Assembly: GCA_963575645.1 (NCBI GenBank)
Contig: OY754464.1
Coordinates: 63,648,948 to 63,712,947, forward strand
Direction: 5' to 3'
From: Xanthostigma xanthostigma
Lineage: Eukaryota > Arthropoda > Insecta > Raphidioptera > Raphidiidae
Length of the DNA: 64,000 bases
Each line of letters starts with the position of its first letter. Within the stretch, counting starts at the first letter, position 1. The translations under genes were made by a program, and so were the position numbers. Below are positions 34,873-46,700 of this stretch, one piece after another. The notes beneath the pieces are model-generated. The model saw only the letters and a program-made list of their open reading frames with translations. It was not told the origin of the DNA and did not search any database.

Positions 34873-37228
34873 CCTATATCGTCATTAATTGTGTATTGTT
34901 AATACTGATATTAATGGTATATATCGATAATTATTCAAACTACCCGTTGATTTTTACAGTGACAGAACGACGCGTTTTTCTTATTAAGAAATAACTGCCG
35001 ATATATACATAATACATTTACTTTTAATACGAAAACCTTAGAGCTTACCGATCAACTAATAAAACAATTATTGAAGTGTTTTGTAAAATTTACAATTACT
35101 GATTTATCGATAATAAAAACAAGTATGTAGCTCTGAAAAACGATGTGTCGAGTTTAATTGATCTAGGGATTTTTTTTAAAGCATTTGGCAAACACTCCTT
35201 GGACAATGTATCGCCTTCATAAAGTCTACTGAAGCGAAATAATACTATTTTTACACATTTTGTGGCTGGAAGCTGTTCAACTGATCAAAACTTAAATGTG
35301 ATCTCATATTAATTTATACGTAAGGCGAATCCACAGCAAAGATGCAATCCAACTACTACGTTTGATTATGAATCGATCAAACATCGCTATCAAACACGAA
35401 AAATTATGATCGATGTTACTTTTTGAAGCATTCAAATTGACTAAATATAAATGCGACCTCTCTAAACCATACATAAATAACAAAATAGAAATTGCATACA
35501 ACAAACGAATAAGCATTTTTATTAAAATTAAAAACATGCAATTTTTTCCCTTATTTTAATAACATTACTATGTCTGCCTGTTATGAAATTTGTATATTGT
35601 CTGCGACTCGAAACCTTACACATAGCGAATACTATATTAAATGAAATAATTCAATAATTATTATTCAATGCAATGTTGCACAATCTTGTCAAAACAAAAG
35701 CATAGCACACTAGAGTGACCTCTGCATAGCAACAAAAAGTAGGAGTTTTCTAATTGTAATACCGAGACTGAACTAAGATCGAACAAACTAATTCATATCA
35801 GTTGAACAGCTCAGTCGATAATTAAAATTCAAGCTGTATCAGCTAAATTAAAACCAAAAAGCTGCACATATAAAATAAAATGAAAGCACATTTGAAGACC
35901 ATCTCATACACGTAACATTTTGCTGCTAAGTTTGCAATGCAAGTCAATTGTCTAAAAGTATATATAGTGCATAAATTTCTATTGCTGCCACTAAATTTGC
36001 TGCTACTAATTAAAAATTAAGGCTCAATCGACGTAAGCTTCTCTAGCGCAATATTACTAATCATTGGGATAAGATAACAAGCTTAAAAATCATTTTTAAT
36101 TATTCTGTTAAGAACGCGAGCTGTTATAGTTTAAGCCAAACGAACACGACGTTACAATTAAATCTTTTATACATTTAAAGTAACGTACCATTACTCAAAA
36201 AAAGCTGCCAAATTTATAAGAAAAACCAACCGACCCAATTACGAAAATTGATACAATAAAAACAATTTCTTTAAAAATTCCTATAGTTCACACAGATTTT
36301 AAATTGTATTTTATTTTAGTTTTCTGTGAACTTAGATGAACCAAAAAACAATAAATATACAGAATATTTCTTTCCAAGCTAAACACAACACTATAATAAA
36401 GAAATTAAAAATAACGCAAAACGGTGCGAGACCTATTTATTTCAATATGCTTGTTTTGCTGTCGTGTAAACAATACATATTTAAAAATGCTATACTCTCA
36501 TAAAAATATTGTTTCCTATTATTTTGGAAGTGTTTTCAAATGAACACGGACATTATTTCTTGAGAAACGTCCATGCAAAACATTCTAGAATAAAATGACT
36601 CAAAAGTCACGTGTTTCAGATTTTTAATTTACATAAATTACAAACTGCGTCACGCATGCGTTGTTTTTTTGACTAATGTCCGACCAAAACCTAGTTATTG
36701 ACCGAAACGTCACCCTCGACCGAAGCCAATGATAATGATAAAAAAGCGAGTGAAATTATTGTGCCCAGAACACAATCGCGTTAACGTTGATAAGAGTTTT
36801 TTTTCATATCTTGTTTCTTTATATTTTGTTTGCAAAAAAAAACATTCACTTGATTAGTCGGTAATGTTTGGTCGAAGATTAAACTTTTGGCCGAAGCTTC
36901 GATCGAACTCTAATTATAACCTCAGATTATGTTCGGATATTATTGACATATCTGTATAAAAATCGAACACAACAAAATAATAGCATTTTTTGTGTCGTTC
37001 AGACATTTAAATGTCCAGTATTCAGTAAGGCTATTTTAGAATAATGGCAAACACCAGCACATTTTGGAGTTGTTCATAAAATAGGTTTCTACTCACCCAA
37101 GCATTATTCATATTTCTATGGAAAATTAAACAAGTCTGCTTCGCTACTCATCACACGCACAATAAACACCCTATTGACTAGTAGAATTCGACTGATCGAT
37201 GAGATTTAGATTTAGGTGAACTAATCTA

Positions 37229-37491
37229 CAGCCCCGGATCTAGGATTTTTTCGAATGGGGCAGAAACTTGATAATTGCGCCCCGTCTCTCCAGCGTTTGA
37301 AATAAATTACTTTAAAAAAATCACAAATATATAATTGTTGGCATTTTTTGTGAATGGGAAATCGTCAGAAAACAAGCAGATTGAGTAAATCGGAAAAAAG
37401 ACAGATTGGGTGTGGTTTTCACCTATATTCTATCATGAAACTGCCGTCCGGGGCGGGTGCTCCGGTTTGCTCCCCCCTAGATTCGGGGCTG
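37229..37491. mobile_element. hAT element with perfect target duplication
   Basis: Ends 'cagccccggatcta' and 'tagattcggggctg' are flanked by ctaatcta (37221-37228 and 37492-37499). A truncated relative is at 19524-19733. Confidence 0.87.
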
Positions 37492-37499
37492 CTAATCTA

Positions 37500-37808
37500 T
37501 AATAAAAATACCATTTACTATTAGGCCGGCCGTCCACTGGAACCGTGAACGATCAAATACTCGTCTGGTCCTGTATTTGTCTGATAAGGTCGAATGATCG
37601 AACGACAAAAGAAGATAGCAGATCGCGTCCGTCACACACTCCCTATTCGGCCGAAGACGATTAACCAACGGCCCGATCTAATGGAGATAGGATTTTCCGG
37701 TCCCGGTCGGTCGAACAGTGCAACGAGCGGAGGAACGTGCAACTTACAGACAACGTCTCGGAGATACTCTTTTTATTTGTTCCACTGTGAACGCTGAAAA
37801 ACTAATTA
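37500..37808. other. Interval between two transposons, no gene identified
   Basis: Contains a 67-codon frame (37594-37797) rich in Arg that resembles no family I know. Local GC is higher than around it. It starts 'aggccggccgtccactgg', so it may be part of a decayed transposon. Confidence 0.3.
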
Positions 37809-38403
37809 CAGTAAAACCTCGTTAACACGAACTCGTAAAAATCAGGCAAAAAGTTCGTGTTATGTGGGAGTTCGTGTAAACCGAGTATGGCATAAAATAC
37901 AGTCATTTTTTAAGTGTCAAATCATGATTTATTTTAAGTAAACATTGAATAATTATTTATTATAAATTGTTAAGAAGCCTTTGCCTTTGTTAATTAGTTT
38001 ACAACCTTTTCAATAAATAAGAGGGAAAAAATTTTGAGGTATATATGTTTCTATTTAGGTATAGGATTTCGAGTGAATTTTTAATCTCTCAATCCTTTAT
38101 CTATTTTTAGAATGTGAGTTAATTACTTTTGTAATCCCTTAAGCGAATCTTTTCTTTTAGTTGTATTGTATATTCATTAACCAAAATGATTAAAATATAT
38201 GATTTGAGAATTTTTGTAGTTCGTATTATCCGATAATTAACCGTGAAGGGACGAAAAAGTTGTTCGAAGTTCGTATTAACGAGGGTTCGTGTTAACCGAA
38301 CATAATTACATTAAAGCTTATGTGACCATTGTCGAGAGCAAATTTTTGTTCGCGTTACACCGAAATTCGTGTTAACCGTGTTCGTGTTAACGAGGGTTTA
38401 CTG
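37809..38403. mobile_element. pogo/Tigger-type MITE
   Basis: Ends 'cagtaaaacctcgttaacac' and 'gtgttaacgagggtttactg' are flanked by TA on both sides. Internal degenerate copies of 'gttcgtgttaac' occur near both ends. No coding sequence remains. Confidence 0.78.
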
Positions 38404-39125
38404 TAGTGCCGTTCAGGAACACCTCTACGTAGCAAAAATTACCACTGTCGGGATGTACAGACGAAACTGTGGGTAAGCATTGCTGAGCAAATAAGCTCTT
38501 ATAAATATATTGAAATGCCTCTAAACTGATTCGACACCAATAAAAAAACAAAGACAGTATCCTTCTGTAGTTTGTTGTGTAAATGGCGAAACTCACCCAA
38601 GTGACACTTTTTTAAAGAATCGGGTGCAGCCAATATTTTTGATTTTTTGCCCTACATCTCCTTATAGAATAGAATATTTATTTTCTGCTTTGTACAATAT
38701 GTACATAGAAAATTGTCATAGGTAGGGAGTGTCCAATAATAATCATAAGAAATTCTTCGCATTCACTTCAATATTTTTTTTTTAATTAACCCGTAGCACG
38801 AGGACATACAACGCTGTTTGTTTATTCGATCGATCACAGCTGGATGAATATTCGGCCGTTCAGGGTTCCGATGGACGGGAAAGCTAATATTCTACGCGGT
38901 TTGTCGTAATTTGTTCAGCTTAAAAATAATTATTCTGTATATTACGCAGTATGTGTTTCCAAAAAATAAATTTTACACGTCGTAAAACTCACGATGATTC
39001 TACAATAAAATGTATAAAAATGATTTTTGTAATCGATGTTTTATAGTGACGATTAATGAAGCAGTGCAGACAAAAAGCCAGAAATGATGGACAGCATGGG
39101 CTTGTTGTCATAGCCAACATTTATA

Positions 39126-40232
39126 CAGGGTGTCCCTAAAAGGTCTTTACAAAAGCCTACCACATATTCTGCAGGCCAAAACAACTCGATACAAGCAAAC
39201 TTACCTCAGTACAAAGTTGCTTAGTTTGGGCGCTAGACGGCTCTTAAGTTACAATTTTCAAATCGTTTTTGCTTTATGACTTTGAAACGGCTCATGAGAT
39301 TTTACTCAAAAATGGTACGTTGGCATAGCTTTATTGGGCAATAAAACCCATATCATAATAATGATGAATATCATTCCATGGGCGTAGAACTTGATTTTTT
39401 CGATAATTAAACATCTAAAACTTCTACGCCAATGGAAAAAAAATCAGTTTGAGTATGAAATCTTGATCACGCGACTCATTTACTACAAAAAAGGTACACT
39501 TGATAAAATTCGATTACTCTCATAGTTTCGACAAAATTTTAATTTTAGTAATTTAGAGCATAATTAAATATTAAAACTCAACTGCAGCAAAGGTTGGGTG
39601 ACAGTGATATTCATACCCAGCCACCCAACCTTTTCTGCAGTTGAGAGGCGTCTTCGGGAGACCGGTCATTTTGCTCCTAGAACTGGTGATTATGGAAGAC
39701 AGCGTTTTGTGAGGATTTCTGAAGTCGAAGAAGATATTTTAGACCGTGTTGAAGAAAATCCAGAATTGAGTACTAGAGTTTTAATATTTAATTATGCTCT
39801 AAAATCTAAATCACTAAAATTAAAATTTTGTCGAAACTATGAGAGTAATCGAATTTTATTAAGTGTACCTTTTTTGTAGTAAATGAGTCACGTGATCCAG
39901 ATTTCATACTCAAACTGATTTTTTTCCATTGGCGTAGAAGTTTTAGATGTTTAATTATCGAAAAAATCAAGTTCTACGCCCATGGAATGATATTCATCAT
40001 TATGATATGGGTTTTATTGCCCAATAAAGCTGTGCCAACGTACCAAATTTGAGTAAAATCTCATGAGCCGTTTCAAAGTTATAAAGCAAAAACGATTTGA
40101 AAATTGTAACTTAAGAGCCGTCTAGCGCCCAAACTAAGCAACTTTGTACTGAGGTAAGTTTGCTTGTATCGAGTTGTTTTGGCCTGAAGAATATGTGGTA
40201 GGCTTTTGTAAAGACCTTTTAGGGACACCCTG
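39126..40232 (+). mobile_element. mariner-type element with arms over 400 bp and transposase HTH remnant
   Basis: Inverted arms (39126 to about 39555 and about 39785 to 40232) start 'cagggtgtccctaaaaggtc' and are flanked by TA. The single-copy centre (about 39598-39780) translates to HPTFSAVERRLRETGHFAPR..., then RISEVEEDILDRVEENPELS. This resembles the N-terminal helix-turn-helix of insect mariner/Tc-type transposases. The DDE catalytic part is absent. The terminal 'cagggtgtccc' is shared with the UGT-C MITE at 17638-18402. Confidence 0.8.
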
Positions 40233-40759
40233 TATATATATATACATATAAATTTTAAAAGTGGTGTTCATACCATCGTTGCTTCCAATTTAATCACTTC
40301 AATTCATTTATTAAAAGATTCCTCATCTTTTTTTTTCGAGTGCATTATACTGTTATACTAAATCAAAATAACAAAAAGTTTTTTTTCAAATGATGCAGTC
40401 ATGTCCACGTCATTAACATTAATTCGATTGACTCGTCTTTTGACAAGTTTTCGTCGTCTTCTGACCGTAACTGCATTGTATAAAAAAAAACTAAAAACAT
40501 ATGTTATGTCTCTCCTATTACCTAGTGTTAAACTTAAAACTTACGACCGAGGCGTGGTAAAAACATTACACCTTAGTTAATTTAGAATTGTTTTTTTAAA
40601 TTCAGACTAATTAAAATAATGCACTCGTATCATGGTTTTGTAAAAATCCATTTCTCTCCTACGTACACTTTAAAAAACAACTTTCGTGTACAAAATAGGT
40701 TACAATTTCAGTAATGTAGTGACAAATGCGATAACGCACATAACGGCTCGTGGTCTTGG
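40233..40759 (-). other. Likely BicD 3' untranslated region
   Basis: AT-rich sequence after the BicD TAG, bounded by the mariner element. A TTTATT on the + strand near 40313 could serve as the polyadenylation signal. No other gene seen. Confidence 0.35.
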
Positions 40760-43700
40760 CTAGAAGAAATCTCTGCCCGCTTGAGAGCGACCGGCCCTTG
40801 GAAAAGTCGTTTTGGCGCCGCGTCCGCCAACTGGCTGCGGTCTGCGCGCGTTGCGGATCTCGCGATCCATTTCAAGTTCTTCTAAGCGTTGCGTCAGGCC
40901 CAGTTTCTGTTGAACGGCCAACCGTAATAATTGGTTTAAAGTTTTCTTTTCTTCTTCGGCCGCAGACAACTGATGCTGTAGTTCATCTACTTGCGTTACA
41001 TATTCCTCGCAGCGTGCCGCAAACATTGCACGTAAACCTGGAAACGAAAAATAATTTTCTTGTTTTACTGAAAGCTTTATTTTCTATTTGCATTCTGTAC
41101 GTAAAGTGTTTTGTTTCTTCAGCATAAAGCAGTTTCACTTCTATACTTACTCGAAAAAGTGGCTGCGTCTTCTTTTAACAAGCGCAGTTCGTTTCGAAGT
41201 TTCATCATTGTTTCGGAAACAATTGCTTTCTCGTTTTCATATTTCGATTTTAGATTGGTTAAAGCCACTTCAGCTGTATTTTTATTTGACTTAAGTACAG
41301 TACGTAGAGTAGCAATTTGTTCTCTCTTTGTTGATAGTAAAGATTTCAATTTAATCACTTGCTCTTGCAATTCAGCTATTTCTGCTTCTTTGTTTTCATC
41401 TTTGGTAACTAAAAACGTCACACATTAAATACAATTTATATACATAATATAGATCAAAACAAAACAATATCCCATCCACTTGTTATTTTGTATCAAAAAA
41501 TAGTAGAAGCAATCGTCTGTCACAGTCCCTAAATTGCGCAGACGAGCTGCGCTGGTTGTGTTAGCTTGCAGAGCGATCAACACGCTCATACTGTTTTTTT
41601 ATTGGTGCTGCCAACATACTAGTCAGTGTGACTTTGAGACGACGAATAAGCCTGCACAGTGCCATATTTAGATACGAGCTTATTGGTAACTTTCAGATAT
41701 CTGGTTCTTTCATGACAGGATAGCTACAAAATGTAGGAAATGGAATTGAATAGGACACACGCTATGAAAGACAAACGACGACTTAACAAAGAGAAATTTG
41801 GATTTGAACCCACAGGGATATAAGAGATGAAGACCAGAAATATCCTGGAAAAGTAAGTTATGGAACAAAGAACTCTGCCTGGCTTCAAGTCAAAAATATG
41901 GGAAAAGATAGGATCAGACTCATAATTTTCATAGAGGCCCTATGCTTTACTCAGAAGAATTTCTTATTAAAGTTAGTTATTTTTAATCAATCAATAAATT
42001 TTTTAGTGGTGATAGTAATCACTAATCCCGCCTGTTTAGACACCTGAACGTGTCAATTAATAAAATATTTTTAACAAAAAAATTGAACCGACTTCACACT
42101 AAAAAGTAAAAAATAATTGCGTATTGAAATGTTTTGGAGTCGGTGTCAGCCAAAATGAAATCTATTCCGAGAACTACACCGACTCCAAAACATTTCAATA
42201 CGCAATTATTTTTTACTTTTAAGTGTGAAGTCGGTTCAATTTTTTTGTTAAAAATATTTTATTTTTCTCTTTTTAGTGTTAATCTAACACTAAAAATCGG
42301 TGAACATACATAAAAAACATTATGCGTTTCTTTGAAATTTGAGAGTTTCCCTCGATTTCTCCGGATTCCACCATCAGATCCTGACTTGGTTCCGATGGGA
42401 CCACCTCTGAGGTGCACTCTTTCGAATAAAAAAAAAATTTGAAAATCGGCCCATAATTGACGGAGAAATCGGTGAACATACATAAAAAAAAAATATATAT
42501 ACAGACGAACACAGAACCTCCTCCTTTTTGTTGAAGTCGGTTAATAAAAAAACGAAACTTACCCTCTGACAAACTACTCCTGACTCCCTTCATCTTTGAT
42601 AATTCTATTGTATGTTCAACAGCTGCCCTTAAATGTTTAATCTGATCAACAATTGTTTCAACATGTTTCGCCATCTCGGCCGCATCACATAAGCTTTCCA
42701 AGTCTTTAAGAGGAATGTCAGTCTTGAGACGACTTCGTAAAAGCTCTATGCGAGATATTTCACCAATTGGTGGACTAGTTTCTGTCACTAAAAAGATAAA
42801 ATTCAAAATTATTATTAGTAGTCAAACATTTCCAAAAAGCAGAGGCGATCTCTCTTTGAGAGCTGCAAAGCTGCATGCCAACCAAAATTTTAGGTACCAC
42901 ATGGCTATTTGTATTTGTGTATTTGGCATATTTGGCAAACAATTACCAAGTGTGGAGGGTCTATTTGACAAAGTGTTGGCCTTATTTGCCTATTTGACAA
43001 ATAAGGCCAATACCAAATACGCGTTACCGTGCGCTTGTCGGTTTTTCGAGGCACATCAAAGGAGTCAAGTAGGCAAATACGGCAAATTATACGTCCACAC
43101 GTACGGACGTGAAGTATTTTTGTGTCTGTGCTGTGAGCGAGAACTGGAACAATTACTATTGAAAATGAATTGGGACCATTGGGACAACGAAACAGTGCTA
43201 AAATTCCTGGAATTTTGAACCTGCGTTCTGCTGCCAAATGTTTGTGTGTTTGCTATTTGACTGCCATGTGTGGATGGTCGTATTTGCCTCTATTTGCATG
43301 TTTGTCTTGAACGTCACATATTTTGCCAAATACAACAAACACCCAATAGCGAACACAAATAGCCAATTTTAAAATTAATTATATTTTCCATATTTAACCA
43401 GAATCATGTTAAAAAATAGGGTAATCAACACTAAAGTCACTGACAGACCACAAAACTTATGTGTGTTCTGTGTGGCAGATTTTCTTGCGTTCAGGCGTTG
43501 TTCTATGCTCAGAAGTAGCAAATGAAACGTCATCATCAGATATACACTGCGCAACTCCAGACCCACAGATTATAACGTGTTATTTAGATCGGCTTTGAGC
43601 TACATTTACCGTCAGCACATTAGTACAAATATGCATCTATCACTGTCATATGCTAGTCAACACCTTTGACTAGGCAGTACATATGTCGTACATACACATA

Positions 43701-46700
43701 CAGATTGTATCAAATCAAAACGGTTCATAGAACATTCTGTGTGTAAGACAGAGACGATATTATATAAAGCACTAAAACAGTAAGTAAGAATGAGATAAAT
43801 GATCGCTAATAGTTACTGTGGTTATACAATCTGATAGTATCATCTTTGTTTTCTACAGTAAAAATCACAATTTTATCAAATGTCAGTATTCACTAGTGAA
43901 ATTATTGATAAAATGACTATTTATACTTTTCGGGAAAAAGCCAAATAATTAAATTATGGGGATTTGTAAAATCCAAAATTTATGGCTTTCAAGAATGTCA
44001 GTCCGTTGACCATGAGATGTTAGCCAATGTGAGGGAAAATATTTATAATCGATTAGGATATTGTTTGGCAGAATGTGAAGATCTTTTTGAACATTTAATA
44101 AATTAATTATTAAAAGTATTGTTAAAACTTTTGTACCAGATATAAATCTAATACGAATTAATATTACAGTTTAGTTGTTTTAATTGATAAATTGGGAAAA
44201 AGATTTACAGTGTACGTAATTATTTATTTACGTAACCACAGTAACTATTAGCGATCATTTATCTCATTCTTACTTACTGCTTCATATATGGTCTCTGTCT
44301 TACACACAGAATGTTCTATGGACCGTTTTGATTTGATACAATCTGTATATGATACACGAAGCACGGCTTATGACAGTAGTGGCTAGTGTTACAGTGTATA
44401 TTGTAGTTTGTTGTCAACAGTGTTTGAAAAAAGTTAACAATTAAAACATCATAAACTTGCATGTGACTCATAACTCAATTACACCCCCCCTGCTCCCTCA
44501 TTCCTAGCCCGTGTTAGAATGTATCTCTGGATGACCCTACAGAACACTCATTTAAAATGTTTACGCGCCGCCACTGCTGGAAAGTATAGTTTGACATTTT
44601 TTATTTGAGCGCCTGATCGATTTCGGAAATCCTTTGAAATTAACGTCGAAATGAGACAGATCTATGTAAATTATTGAGCATGCAATACAACAAAAAACTT
44701 ACTTGGAGTCATATGTTTCTCGTGGTCCAATACAACTCTGCTAGGAGTTTCCCCATTCACCGTGCACACGTGGTGATACAATTGTGCCAGCTCGTCTGAT
44801 ACAGTGCTGAGTTCATTTTGCGCTGTGTCTAGCGAACAGCCTGCTTCGCCTGCCAATTCACCTAACAACCTGACGTCCGTCTCCAAATCCATCCCGCGCT
44901 GTTCAACATCCAACAATTTATTTTTCAAATTTGTTACTTCGGTACGTAGCTGCAGCGTCGCATCTGAACAATTTAAGTTCTTCTCGAGTTCTCTTAAATC
45001 ATTCTGCAATTGTTCAATCTCCTTTGATGAAAGCAAGAACCACTGACTATATTGATTGACCACCAGTTTCAATTTGTCTATTGCAACATCTTGTTTTGTT
45101 GGACCGACATCTTGATCGACTTTTTGCCGTAAATGTTGCAAAGAGTCCACGTGAGCTGCCAATTGTACCAAACGAGCCATGAATGTATGCAATTCGTTCT
45201 GACTGCGTTCCACTTGTGCTTGGCTTTCGCGCAAATTTTGAGTCAATAGATTCTTTTCAGTTTCGGCCAACTCCAACTGTTTTTCTAATTTTTTCAATTC
45301 ATTCAAATGTATTTCAGAAAAAAGGTCGACTTGTTTGCCATCTGGAGAATTAAGATCGGTTTGTGGACTGCTCTTCAGATCCGCTTCCAATCTCTTTAAA
45401 ACCGGCAATTCGTCTTCCCCGTCGCTTCCAAGATTCTGATCTTCAGTCATGCCTCTTATACTGTACGCTAAATTACTTATATTATACATAGATTCTCTAT
45501 TGATGTGTTGGTCCAACTCTTTTTTCAATGCGTATTTTGCTTCTCTCTCCGCTTGCAGAGATTCCAGAGCCTCTTCCATTTGCTTCTCCGCTATCTTCTT
45601 TAAATTTGCCAGCTCCTCGACTTGTGAATTGAGAAGTTCAACTTCTTCATGTAGACGGCGAATTTCATGTTTGGCACCTTCGAATTCTACTTGAGACGAT
45701 TTTAAAACTGAGACCTGTTTTTGCAAACTAATATTCTCCTCTTCCAATTCGGAATAGTCGGTTATCAATCGCGTTTCCCTGAACTTTATCTCACGAAGTT
45801 CGCCTTTAAGCTTTTTACGTTCGACTTCCAAATCCTCTTTATCTTTTGCCATTTCTCCGTTTTCTTGTAGCATACGGTCTCGTTCAGCAACGACCCTTTC
45901 CAATTCATGTCGCAACTATTCAATGAAAACAGCAAGTGTCAAAAAATGTTCTATGTTTCTTATTGATATTGGATTTAGAATTGTGGATGCCCTTAGCCCT
46001 TATCCCCATGATGGCGAACCTATGACCCGCGGATGAGACACTGACCCACGTAGGCTTTTTAAATGACCCACGCGTTGATTTTTTTAAAATTATTTTTTAT
46101 ATCATGAAAAAAAGAACAATCAAAACTATTTAAAAAAAATTGGTTGTCTGTAAAGTCGGTTTACGGACGATAGTTTTACGTGATAACGTATTCCGTAATA
46201 CATAACCTAAATTTTAGTAGCTGTCAAACTTGGGCCGAAGCATACTGCGCTCTCGCTTGCACGCAGGGTCAGGCGGAACGTTCGGAACGTTACACTTTTT
46301 CGTGCGTGCAGCTGGTGTTTCATCAATTTATAAGACGTTATTACGTCAAAATAAAGTATATATTATTATATATTATCTAATTCAAATACTCAGTGCACGG
46401 GGCGATTACCGACTGGACATAGTGTTACCTGGTGCGGTAATTCATGGTATCACCCTATTTGTATCAACTTTTTGACGTCGATCTTTATTTATTTGTTCTT
46501 CACTTGCGAAAGGTGTTATGAAGTGCAATTTCATAAAAAAAAATAATTTATAACAAAAGGTCTGTCAGAAGTTAATTAACAAAAATTGTCATTTTTTTTA
46601 AATTTTTAGTGATCTTTTTAGTGTCTAATGAAATCGAAAAGCAACGTTCACGCAGACAAACAACTATTGCAATAATTCTTTAATTTTTTGTAAATTTTCT

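Larger units (their letters stand above)
32714..37228. other. Gene-free AT-rich interval
   Basis: No recognisable exon on either strand. It holds the inverted-repeat element at 33502-33923 and the short hAT at 34757-34872. Most of the rest is unique-looking AT-rich sequence. Short frames at 34190-34438 and 35304-35537 have low-complexity composition and no family resemblance. Confidence 0.5.

Noticed and set aside
42715..43218. 167-codon + strand frame as a host gene
   Set aside because: It runs across BicD exon 4 in antisense and into a MITE. Only the last few codons resemble a MADF start.
44804..45694. + strand frames within BicD exon 3
   Set aside because: Antisense shadows of a coiled-coil coding exon.
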